Positions 39,835 through 47,265 of a DNA stretch of 64,000 bases are shown in pieces. The stretch spans positions 124,001-188,000 of the forward strand of contig JASBTX010000033.1 of NCBI GenBank assembly GCA_030148225.1, in the 5' to 3' direction. Origin of the DNA: Paracoccaceae bacterium. GTDB lineage: Bacteria > Pseudomonadota > Alphaproteobacteria > Rhodobacterales > Rhodobacteraceae. Numbering within the stretch: the stretch's first letter is position 1; each line of letters starts with the position of its first letter. Position numbers and translations under genes: made by a program. The notes beneath the pieces are model-generated. The model saw only the letters and a program-made list of their open reading frames with translations. It was not told the origin of the DNA and did no database searches.

Positions 39835-40312
39835 CTTCAAGCGCAAATATCCCCGCCCAGCGACGGGGTGCCCGAATGTCAAACTGCCGCGTATCCTCAT
39901 CCTCGGTCATGGATAGGGTGATATGCGCCGCGCCTGCAGGCAGGTAATCCAACGCGATATCGGGCCATTCGATCAGGCAGATCGCGGTTTCACACGCCTC
40001 TTCAAGCCCCAGTTCATCCAGTTCCTGCGGGTCGTTCAGCCGGTAGAAATCGCAATGCCAAATATCGCAGCCACCGGCATTATATGTCTGTACCAGCAGA
40101 AAAGTGGGTGAAGGTATATCCTCGGACAGGCCAATCGCAGCCTGACGTGATCGGATAATGTGGCGGGCAAAATGCGACTTGCCCGCGCCGATGGGCCCGT
40201 TGAGGAGCAGCACATCACCCGCAGAGAGGCGCGGCGCGATGGCGTGGGCAAGGCGGGCGGTCTGATCCGGTGATGTCAGGGTCAGGGATGTCCGGAATTC
40301 ATCGGCGCTCAT
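39827..40312 (-). CDS. tsaE: tRNA threonylcarbamoyladenosine biosynthesis ATPase TsaE
   Basis: TsaE is the ATPase that supports TsaD/TsaB in making t6A37 on ANN-decoding tRNAs. The Walker A motif GPIGAGKS is at residues 39-46, and the family's SPTFLL and LYHxD-like segment (IWHCDFYRL) follow. The protein is 161 residues from the ATG at 40312. It heads the minus-strand chain that ends with addA. Confidence 0.92.
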   Translation of the reverse strand: MSADEFRTSLTLTSPDQTARLAHAIAPRLSAGDVLLLNGPIGAGKSHFARHIIRSRQAAIGLSEDIPSPTFLLVQTYNAGGCDIWHCDFYRLNDPQELDELGLEEACETAICLIEWPDIALDYLPAGAAHITLSMTEDEDTRQFDIRAPRRWAGIFALEDA

Positions 40313-40355
40313 GCCTACAGATAGCCATGCCGCCCACCCATACGCAAGCAGCCGC

Positions 40356-41579
40356 TCAGCCGTTGACGATGCTAAGCCGGGTCTCTTCTTCGATGCTGCG
40401 GGTCGTGGCGGGATCGGCCGCGAACCGGAAGAGGGTAAAGCCGCCCTGAAGCGCAAAGATATCCAGCGTTGCCGGGCCATTGTGCATGGTGTTGACAACC
40501 GCCGACCAGTTCGAGCGCTGGGCGGTCTGGACGACGAATTCACGAATGTCGCCCCAAACCGAATTGGGCATGCATTTGGATGCCCAGCTACGCGTCACCG
40601 TGCCGATATCGGGAACATCGATCTGATCTGCGGTGTCGTCACCCCAATGGCTGTCATAGGACCGGTTGGTCAGGTAAAGCGCACCGCCTGGTGCAAAAAC
40701 CGCCATGGGTGCCGCGATGGTGTCGATGACCGCCCGCAGGGTTTCGACCTCGGTGCGATAGTCACGGGCGACCTTGATCTCGGGGCTGACATCATGGATC
40801 AGGATGGCCAGTGCACCGTTGGGATGGGGCCGGGCCTGAACGCGAAAGGTACGGCCATCGGGCAAGGGCCAGTCTTCAAGAAATCCGGCTTTGCTGGTGG
40901 CGGCCTCCATCGCCGTCATGCGTTCGCGCCAGAGTTTATAATCCTGCGGCTCTCCGATCACACGTTTTTCCCGCAGGTGATCCAGAAACCCCATCAGCGT
41001 GGGCCGGGTGGCCAGCCATTCGGGCGACAGGCCCGTCAGATCAGTGACCGCAGGATTGAAGAGAGAGAGCCGGCGATCACGCGAAAAGACAACGAGGCCG
41101 GTCGACAGATGCGCAAATGTTTCGGACAGGGCCGAGACAAAGGCGCGAGAAGATTGCCGCGCCTGCACCAGATCGGTCGACTGAACCGCAAAGAGATCAT
41201 GCCCGCGCGCATGTTCCCGGCTGGTAATGTCGAACCAGCGCTCGGGCCCGTCTGGGGGTGACAGTTGTATGCGATGTAAATCGCGACCGTCATCAAAACG
41301 CAGGTCCAGCGTCTGAACCTCAAATAACCGCTTTTCGCCTGCTGAGAGGTCAGCGAAACGGTTCAGATTGTGCCAGATAACGCCGGTTTCCGGACGATAT
41401 TCGCCGATGATGACCGGAGCGCCGGACAACAGACGCATCTGGCGGCGGCTTTGCCGACTGAATGCATCCATTGCCCGGACGACCCAACGCACCTTGCCCA
41501 GGCCGCTGGTCAGCGAGAGCACGATCACCGACGAAGCGATGCCGACTGACAGGAAAAAGGCGTAATCCAGAAGGGACAC
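40356..41579 (-). CDS. PAS-domain protein without an output domain
   Basis: The 407-residue protein has one N-terminal membrane helix (about residues 5-26), then PAS-like folds around residues 165-205 (STGLVVFSRDRRLSLFNPAV) and 283-320 (DTIAAPMAVFAPGGALYLTN). I see no histidine-phosphotransfer box, ATP-binding domain, GGDEF/EAL or helix-turn-helix. It therefore looks like a membrane-anchored sensor whose partner is separate, or a histidine kinase that has lost its catalytic end. The neighbouring regB kinase is a candidate partner by position only. Confidence 0.75.
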   Translation of the reverse strand: MSLLDYAFFLSVGIASSVIVLSLTSGLGKVRWVVRAMDAFSRQSRRQMRLLSGAPVIIGEYRPETGVIWHNLNRFADLSAGEKRLFEVQTLDLRFDDGRDLHRIQLSPPDGPERWFDITSREHARGHDLFAVQSTDLVQARQSSRAFVSALSETFAHLSTGLVVFSRDRRLSLFNPAVTDLTGLSPEWLATRPTLMGFLDHLREKRVIGEPQDYKLWRERMTAMEAATSKAGFLEDWPLPDGRTFRVQARPHPNGALAILIHDVSPEIKVARDYRTEVETLRAVIDTIAAPMAVFAPGGALYLTNRSYDSHWGDDTADQIDVPDIGTVTRSWASKCMPNSVWGDIREFVVQTAQRSNWSAVVNTMHNGPATLDIFALQGGFTLFRFAADPATTRSIEEETRLSIVNG

Positions 41580-41639
41580 GAATCGATCCGGGTTTGGTCA
41601 AAGCTGATCAGAAGCTGTCCCGGCATGGTTAAAGCGGGG

Positions 41640-43031
41640 TTAAGAAATCGGGCGATTTTCACCCAATGGGCCCTTGACTGCCGCCTCAGAGGGACAGATC
41701 GCCGCCCGCTTCCAGATCAGTTCCACGACGGCACCCGATTGCGTCGGGCGGCTGTCAGGGTGCTGGAACGGGTCGGCGCCATTGGCAAAGGTGATCTCTG
41801 CGCCCGTCCTCTCGAGCAGGGTCTTGGCGATAAAAAGGCCCAGTCCCATGCCTTCGTAACCGGGACGACGGGCCTTTTCGCCGGATTTGCGCATCGAGAT
41901 AAACGGATCGCCGATGCGCCCGATCACATGCGCGGGAAAGCCTTTGCCATCATCAGCGATGCGCAGATAGAGGTTATCGGCGTCCCAGCTACCGTTGAGC
42001 CAGACATCGGATTTGGCAAAATCGACCGCATTCTGAACGAGGTTGCGCAGCCCGTGGATGATCTCGGGTTTTCGGTAGATCGACGGATGGGGCAGTTTTA
42101 TGCCCGGCAGCGGTGCGAATGAGTAATGAATCTCTTTGCCCCGTCCCGCGTGAGGCTCGGCGGCGGTTTCCACGACCGAGGATAGCGGGGCCGTCCGGAT
42201 CAAAAGGTCATCCTTGCCCGCCCGCCCCATCGAACGCAGAATATCGCGGCAGCGGTCGGCCTGTTCGCGGATCAGCTCCGCGTCTTCCTTCATCTCGCTT
42301 TCAGGCGGCAGTTCCTGCGCCATCTCCGAGCTGACGAGCTTGATCGTGGCCAGGGGTGTGCCCAGTTCGTGCGCGGCGGCGGCGACAACACCGCCCAGAT
42401 CGGTCAGGTTCTGTTCGCGTGACAGGGCCATCTGAGTCGCATGCAGCGCCTCGGACATGGAGTTGTTCTCGATGCTGACACGGCGGGCATAGGCACCGAC
42501 AAAGACGATGCCGATCACAAGCGCCAGCCAGAAACCCATGTTGAACAGACGCGGCTGTTCCAGAATGGCACCATCATGCGTGACCAGCGGCAGGCTGAAA
42601 TAGGCGATAAAGCTGACAAATGCGATTGCCGCCAACCCCAGAATTATTGTCGAGCGCAGCGAAAGCGCCGTTGCCGCGATAGTCACCGGCGCAATGATCA
42701 GGAGGGCAAACGGATTGTTCAGACCGCCTGTCAGGAACAGGAGCACGGCAAGCTGGGTCAGATCGAACAAAAGCGTGGCCATCGCCTCTCCGTCCTGAAG
42801 GCGGCGGTTTTCCGGGAAAACCAGCATGGACACCACGTTGACGAATACCGAGGCCAGAACGGCGAGAATGGCAAATGCCAGCTCGATCCTGAGTTCGAGC
42901 ACGGCGGTGGCAAAAACAAGCGCGACGATCTGGCCGGTAATGGCCAACCAGCGCAACAGGATCAGGGTGCGCAGCCTGAGCCAATGCGAACGGGCCGTCG
43001 GCGAAAGAAGTGTTTTGTCCGTTGGGTGCAT
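41640..43031 (-). CDS. regB: Redox-sensing histidine kinase RegB (PrrB)
   Basis: RegB controls respiration, photosynthesis and carbon or nitrogen fixation genes in response to the ubiquinone and thiol redox state. The ATG at 43031 gives 463 residues; a longer open frame upstream lacks similarity. Six hydrophobic segments occupy about residues 20-185 and include the ubiquinone-linked GGLNNPF motif (102-108). The phospho-accepting histidine is H221 in AAAHELGTP. The redox-active cysteine is C261 in DRCRDILRSMGR. The ATPase domain follows with NLVQNAVDFA and GMGLGLFIAK. It is divergent from regA. Confidence 0.94.
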   Translation of the reverse strand: MHPTDKTLLSPTARSHWLRLRTLILLRWLAITGQIVALVFATAVLELRIELAFAILAVLASVFVNVVSMLVFPENRRLQDGEAMATLLFDLTQLAVLLFLTGGLNNPFALLIIAPVTIAATALSLRSTIILGLAAIAFVSFIAYFSLPLVTHDGAILEQPRLFNMGFWLALVIGIVFVGAYARRVSIENNSMSEALHATQMALSREQNLTDLGGVVAAAAHELGTPLATIKLVSSEMAQELPPESEMKEDAELIREQADRCRDILRSMGRAGKDDLLIRTAPLSSVVETAAEPHAGRGKEIHYSFAPLPGIKLPHPSIYRKPEIIHGLRNLVQNAVDFAKSDVWLNGSWDADNLYLRIADDGKGFPAHVIGRIGDPFISMRKSGEKARRPGYEGMGLGLFIAKTLLERTGAEITFANGADPFQHPDSRPTQSGAVVELIWKRAAICPSEAAVKGPLGENRPIS

Positions 43032-43214
43032 ACGGTTCCTGTCGACCCGGATCATGTAGCGCGGCCAAACCGCCGGATTGCGCTCCAGCATCGGGCAAGG
43101 GCGGCCGGGAAACAAGGCGATTAGGCGGCTTTGCAATTGCCACCATCGATATTTGACGCTCGCTACACAGCAAACTAGGTTGGCTGAAAGCATTTGTTTG
43201 GGGAATCCGGAAAT

Positions 43215-43769
43215 ATGGCAGAGCGACCGCTTGATGAAATCGGTGAAGACAACTCGCTGTTGCTGGTCGATGATGACGAGCCGTTTTTGCGGCGTCTGGC
43301 CCGGGCCATGGAAAAACGCGGCTTTGCCGTTGAGACGGCAGGCTCCGTGGCCGAAGGCAACCGGATCGCCACGACGACCAAACCGGCCTATGCCGTTGTC
43401 GACCTGAGGCTGGAGGATGGAAACGGGCTGGGCGTTGTTGAAACACTGCGCCAGCATCGCCCCGACAGCCGTGTGGTCGTGCTGACCGGCTATGGTGCCA
43501 TCGCCACTGCGGTCACGGCGGTCAAGATCGGGGCGGCGGACTATATGTCGAAACCCGCTGATGCGGATGATATCACTGCCGCGCTATTGGCGGGTGACGA
43601 TGCGATGCCCCCGCCTCCGGAAAATCCGATGTCGGCAGATCGCGTCAGGTGGGAACATATTCAGCGTGTGTACGAGCTCTGCGACCGCAATGTTTCTGAA
43701 ACGGCGCGTCGTCTGAACATGCACCGCAGGACACTGCAGCGAATCCTCGCCAAACGCAGCCCCCGATAG
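43215..43769 (+). CDS. regA: Redox response regulator RegA (PrrA)
   Basis: RegA is the DNA-binding partner of RegB. The receiver domain has the acidic pocket VDDDE (residues 18-22) and phosphorylation site D63 in VVDLRLEDG. The C-terminal Fis-like helix-turn-helix ends NVSETARRLNMHRRTLQRIL and is almost invariant across alphaproteobacteria. The protein is 184 residues from the ATG at 43215. In Rhodobacter a senC/prrC gene lies between regB and regA; here the two are directly divergent across a 183-base gap. Confidence 0.95.
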   Translation: MAERPLDEIGEDNSLLLVDDDEPFLRRLARAMEKRGFAVETAGSVAEGNRIATTTKPAYAVVDLRLEDGNGLGVVETLRQHRPDSRVVVLTGYGAIATAVTAVKIGAADYMSKPADADDITAALLAGDDAMPPPPENPMSADRVRWEHIQRVYELCDRNVSETARRLNMHRRTLQRILAKRSPR

Positions 43770-43822
43770 ACGGGGATTCGCCGGATACCGGGCCTGACCC
43801 GTTAATTGGCCCGGACAATCAC

Positions 43823-43892
43823 GCGAAAGCACCCTGCAATTTCACGAAACCGACTGACAAGTCAGTGCGAAATACCCTGCAATTTCGCGAAA
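43823..43892. promoter_or_regulatory. Composite dyad array downstream of regA
   Basis: Two near-identical units share ACCCTGCAATTTC(A/G)CGAAA, starting at 43831 and 43874. The second contains a perfect dyad GCGAAAT-N8-ATTTCGC (43867-43888); the first is an imperfect version. Between them sits another perfect palindrome, ACTGAC-AA-GTCAGT (43853-43866). The 43-base spacing is about four helical turns, which suits cooperative binding of a dimeric regulator to one DNA face. The binding protein is unknown. Confidence 0.6.
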
Positions 43893-44094
43893 AACAGCTT
43901 GTTTCGCGTAGTTTGGTGCATTTTGGCGTAACCGCTGTTGAGCGAAAAAATCCGGCGGCCTAGTTTGTATTCAGCGACGAAGAGACGCGACAGAGAATTC
44001 AACAGAGTGGAGCCCCACACAGGCTGCGTAACACCACTCACCCGAAGGGACCTGTACAGCGTAACACCAGCGTTTCTTCGCTCTGCGCCCCTCC

Positions 44095-44140
44095 AAAGGG
44101 AACGGCGCTGGCCACGCGGGCTGGCGCCGCTTTCCCTTTT
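44095..44140 (+). terminator. Strong GC-rich hairpin in the leader of the LytTR gene
   Basis: The arms AAAGGGAA-CGGCGC and GCGCCGC-TTTCCCTTT pair with a two-base bulge around a 13-base loop, followed by TTTCC. It could be an intrinsic terminator for a short RNA starting upstream, or a leader hairpin controlling the gene that begins at 44266. Confidence 0.45.
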
Positions 44141-44265
44141 CCACCTCCGGGCCACAATAAGACCATATTTATTTGATGAACTGTCCTGCGAGTAAAAAGG
44201 CAGTAACGGTGGCGGGCATCGTCTGAACAGACGGCCACGCAAATGGTGAGAGGCAAAATCGGAAA

Positions 44266-45135
44266 ATGGACCAGCACTATTCAATAAAAAGATCAAAATT
44301 GCTGGAGTTCGTGACCTATGCGTCATCGCCGCTGTTTCTGGTGATCTGGATGACCGCGCTGGCAATGTCTTACGGCATTCATGGCGCAATGGGCGTTGGC
44401 GCGGGCTATGAGATCGAGCGGCTGTTCTTTTCGTCGATGACGGTGACGGGCTTTTTTGTGACGATCGCACTGACATCGATGTTTGTGGCGCTGTTCTATC
44501 CACATAAAACACCTCTGGAACAACGGCTTATTGTTGTGCTGTTCGGGGTGCCGATGATCGTCATCCTGAATTTCATGGCCTGGGAACTGATCATGCCCAA
44601 GGATCAGAACGGTGCGTTGCTGATCACCTATCAGGCGGTTGCGGCCTCGACGATGATCAATGCGGGCATCTTTTCGTCGCTGCAGGGCGCGTTGCTGTGG
44701 CTGGTGGCGCATAATGGCTTTGTGCGTCGCATGGCGGTAACGGGCGGTATTCAGAACAGCGGTGTCATGGCGCTGCGCGCCCGTGTCGGTCAGGAACTGA
44801 CAGGTCAGTTGATCCGGTTGGAATCGCAGGATCACTATACCAATGTCGTGACGACACGCGGCCACAAGCTGGTGCTGATGCGGTTTGGCGACGCGATTGA
44901 CGATCTTGAGCAGGTCGATGGCATGCGCGTGCAGCGTTCGCACTGGGTGGCATGGGATCAGGTGCAGTCGGTTGCCCGTGAAAACCGGCGGCTGGTGCTG
45001 ACCATGTCCGACGGCACCAAGGTGCCCACATCCCCCAGCAACAAGGATACGATTCTGGAAGCGCTGGAAGAACGGGCGATATCGCTGGATCGGCCGGCGG
45101 CATCGGGCGCTAAGGCGCAACCGTCAAACGCCTGA
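44266..45135 (+). CDS. Membrane-anchored LytTR-family DNA-binding regulator
   Basis: The 289-residue protein has four hydrophobic segments in its first half (about residues 20-40, 55-77, 86-107 and 120-150). A C-terminal LytTR DNA-binding domain spans about 170-270, with RLESQDHYTNVVT and the RVQRSHWVAWDQV signature. Such proteins join a membrane sensor directly to a DNA-binding output. The signal and target genes are unknown. A clear terminator follows, and the 496-base upstream region suggests elaborate control. Confidence 0.88.
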   Translation: MDQHYSIKRSKLLEFVTYASSPLFLVIWMTALAMSYGIHGAMGVGAGYEIERLFFSSMTVTGFFVTIALTSMFVALFYPHKTPLEQRLIVVLFGVPMIVILNFMAWELIMPKDQNGALLITYQAVAASTMINAGIFSSLQGALLWLVAHNGFVRRMAVTGGIQNSGVMALRARVGQELTGQLIRLESQDHYTNVVTTRGHKLVLMRFGDAIDDLEQVDGMRVQRSHWVAWDQVQSVARENRRLVLTMSDGTKVPTSPSNKDTILEALEERAISLDRPAASGAKAQPSNA

Positions 45136-45166
45136 CACGGCATCCAAAAATCCTTTGAGAGAAAGA

Positions 45167-45200
45167 GGGGAAGCAAACTTGGCCCTGTGCTTCCCCTTTT
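45167..45200 (+). terminator. Intrinsic terminator of the LytTR gene
   Basis: A 9-base-pair stem (GGGGAAGCA / TGCTTCCCC) with a 12-base loop is followed by TTTT, 32 bases after the stop codon. Confidence 0.85.
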
Positions 45201-45206
45201 CCCGTT

Positions 45207-45233
45207 GATCCCAACCGCAAGCGGTTCGGGATC
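45207..45233. repeat. Inverted repeat upstream of the LacI-family gene
   Basis: GATCCC-AACCGC pairs with GCGGTT-CGGGATC with one bulged base. It immediately follows the LytTR terminator and precedes the LacI operator. It may be a second hairpin ending the upstream transcript. There is no T-run. Confidence 0.4.
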
Positions 45234-45266
45234 ACGTCACTGTCAGTTAGTCCGAGAACTGCGAGT

Positions 45267-45278
45267 GTTAGCGCTAAC
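45267..45278. promoter_or_regulatory. Probable LacI/GntR-type operator
   Basis: GTTAGCGCTAAC is a perfect 12-base palindrome with the central CG typical of LacI-family operators. It sits 66 bases before the repressor's start codon. Autoregulation by the adjacent repressor is the natural reading, but it is inferred. Confidence 0.65.
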
Positions 45279-45344
45279 GTAACCTGTTTTCTGCACTTGG
45301 ACAAGCAGATGTTTGGCGGTATCACAATGAAAACGGAGAACCCC

Positions 45345-46367
45345 ATGGCCGAAGCACGGCGTACCCTGACCCTGAGAGATGTTTCCGAGGCCTCTGGTGT
45401 CAGTGAAATGACCGTCAGTCGGGTACTGCGCGGTCAGGGCGACGTGTCGGCGCGGACCCGCGAAAAGGTCAAGGCGGCGGCCAAGGAACTGGGCTATGTG
45501 CCCAACAGGATTGCAGGTTCACTTGCATCCAGCCGGGTAAATCTGGTGGCTGTGATCATCCCCTCGATGTCGAATATGGTTTTTCCCGAGGTCATGACCG
45601 GTATCTCGGACACGCTTGAGGGCTCGGGCCTGCAGCCGGTGGTGGGCATCACCAACTACAAGATGGAGAAAGAGGAATCGGTCCTTTACGAGATGCTGTC
45701 CTGGCGCCCTTCGGGTGTGATCCTTGCGGGACTGGACCATACTGATGCCGCCCGCGCGATGCTGCGCAGTGCCGGCATTCCCATCGTGGAAATCATGGAT
45801 GTCGACGGCGAACCCACCGACCACGCGGTCGGCATCTCGCATCGCCGGGCCGGGCTGGAGATGGCGCGCGCCATCCTGCGCGAAGGCTATCAGAAGATCG
45901 GGTTTCTCGGCACCAAGATGATGCTGGATTTCCGTGCGCGCAAAAGGTTCGAGGGCTTTACCGAGGAGTTGGGCAAAGCCGGTATCGAGATCGTGGATCA
46001 GGAATTTTATTCGGGCGGTTCGGCATTGCTGAAAGGTCGCGAGATGACCGAAGCGATGCTGAAGCGCAACGAAGAGATCGATTTCCTGTATTACTCGAAC
46101 GATCTGATCGGGGCGGGTGGGCTGCTCTATTGTCTTGAGGCGGGCATCGACATTCCCGGTACACTGGGCATGGCCGGTTTCAACGGGGTTGAGCTGATTG
46201 ACGGGCTGCCGCGCAAGCTGGCGACGATGGATGCCTGCCGCTATGAGATCGGTCAGAAGGCAGCCGAGATTATTCTGCGCCACGGTGAGAATGATGAGGA
46301 TGCAGCCCCCGAAAAGATCGAGCTGACACCCAAGATTGCCTTTGGCGATACGCTGCACCGTCGCTGA
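45345..46367 (+). CDS. LacI-family transcriptional repressor (GntR-like)
   Basis: The 340-residue protein has the LacI helix-turn-helix: TLRDVSEASGVSEMTVSRVL near residues 9-28, then the hinge-helix NRIAGSLASSR. A periplasmic-binding-protein-like effector domain follows. It resembles the gluconate repressor GntR, but no gluconate genes are in the window. I chose the ATG at 45345 because GGAG lies six bases upstream; ATGs at 45297 and 45327 would add up to 16 residues. The palindrome at 45,267 is a likely operator. Confidence 0.88.
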   Translation: MAEARRTLTLRDVSEASGVSEMTVSRVLRGQGDVSARTREKVKAAAKELGYVPNRIAGSLASSRVNLVAVIIPSMSNMVFPEVMTGISDTLEGSGLQPVVGITNYKMEKEESVLYEMLSWRPSGVILAGLDHTDAARAMLRSAGIPIVEIMDVDGEPTDHAVGISHRRAGLEMARAILREGYQKIGFLGTKMMLDFRARKRFEGFTEELGKAGIEIVDQEFYSGGSALLKGREMTEAMLKRNEEIDFLYYSNDLIGAGGLLYCLEAGIDIPGTLGMAGFNGVELIDGLPRKLATMDACRYEIGQKAAEIILRHGENDEDAAPEKIELTPKIAFGDTLHRR

Positions 46368-46398
46368 TCAGCCTGATAGCAACGTGCTGTCTGATGTG

Positions 46399-47265
46399 AT
46401 GGAGCGCCACCCCGATCCCGGATTGAAGCGACGGCTTGTCCGCGAATTGCCTGCGCTGGACGGGGCGGATTGGGTAAAGCTGACCGGAGGGCGCACCAAT
46501 CTGGTCTGGCGGATCGACGCCGCCGCGCCGATGGTATGCAAACAGATTCTGGGCCCCGGTCCGTCGGTTCTGTTTCCCAATGATCACGAGGCCGAAATTG
46601 CTGTGATGCGCCATGTCGCACCGATGGGGCTGTCTCCGCAGATTGTTCGGGTGCTGACAGGGGATTTCGGCACTGCGCTGATCTATCCCTATCAGGCCGG
46701 CGACATCGCCGACGGGCCACGGGCCGCGACAGCGCGGGCGTTGGCCCGGTTGCACGCGCTGGAGACGGGCGTGCTGACGACACTCAGGTCAAAGCCGGGC
46801 GGCGCGGCGCGGGTGCTGGCCGACGGCGATGCCATCCTGCGCCGGGTAGATCAGCCCGGCCCACTGGCGGCGCTGCGCCCGACGGCGGATGTTCCCCCGT
46901 CGCGCCACAGCGTGTTGTTGCATGGTGATCCCGTGCCCGCAAATGCCATCTGCCGCGATGCCGAAACCCTCTTTATTGACTGGCAATGCCCGGCCATCGG
47001 TGACCCGGCAGAGGATCTGGCGATTGCGCTGTCACCGGCGATGAACTGGATCTATGCCCGAAAAACGGTGAGCCCTGCGGATGAGGCCGGGTTTCTGGCG
47101 GCCTATGGCAATGCAGAAACGACAGCACGCTATACCCAGTTGAAAGCGTGTTACGCCTATCGCATGGCGGCGCATTGTCTTGTCCGGGCAGAGGCCGGAG
47201 ATCAGGATTACTTTGATGGCTACGCGCTGGAACTGGCGACGTTAGAAGAGACCCGCCAGCACTAG
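46399..47265 (+). CDS. Phosphotransferase of the aminoglycoside/choline kinase fold
   Basis: The 288-residue protein has the APH/choline-kinase fold. LTGGRTNLVWRID near the N-terminus is the nucleotide-binding loop, and VLLHGDPVPANAI (about 174-186) followed by LFIDWQCPAIGDPAEDLA forms the catalytic and metal-binding segments. The ATG at 46399 is preferred over longer in-frame starts inside the LacI gene. It starts 31 bases after the repressor stop, so the two may be co-transcribed. Its substrate is unknown. The 3' end overlaps ubiB on the other strand by 24 bases. Confidence 0.78.
   Translation: MERHPDPGLKRRLVRELPALDGADWVKLTGGRTNLVWRIDAAAPMVCKQILGPGPSVLFPNDHEAEIAVMRHVAPMGLSPQIVRVLTGDFGTALIYPYQAGDIADGPRAATARALARLHALETGVLTTLRSKPGGAARVLADGDAILRRVDQPGPLAALRPTADVPPSRHSVLLHGDPVPANAICRDAETLFIDWQCPAIGDPAEDLAIALSPAMNWIYARKTVSPADEAGFLAAYGNAETTARYTQLKACYAYRMAAHCLVRAEAGDQDYFDGYALELATLEETRQH

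Larger units (their letters stand above)
43770..44265. other. 496-base non-coding stretch between regA and the LytTR gene
   Basis: No supported gene lies here. The minus-strand open frame from 43862 to 44512 mainly shadows the LytTR gene and has no recognisable domain. The region holds a composite array of dyads (43,823-43,892), a direct repeat of GCGTAACACCA (about 44,029 and 44,060) and a strong hairpin (44,095-44,140). It probably combines promoter control of the LytTR gene with a long leader or a small RNA. Confidence 0.6.

Noticed and set aside
43032..43457. A 605-residue version of RegB starting at 43457
   Set aside because: The first 142 residues read antisense through regA and the divergent promoter gap. 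RegB homologues begin near the ATG at 43031.
43862..44512. A 216-codon open frame on the minus strand over the regA-LytTR gap
   Set aside because: It overlaps the LytTR gene antisense, has low-complexity serine/arginine-rich sequence and no recognisable domain. It is better read as a shadow frame.
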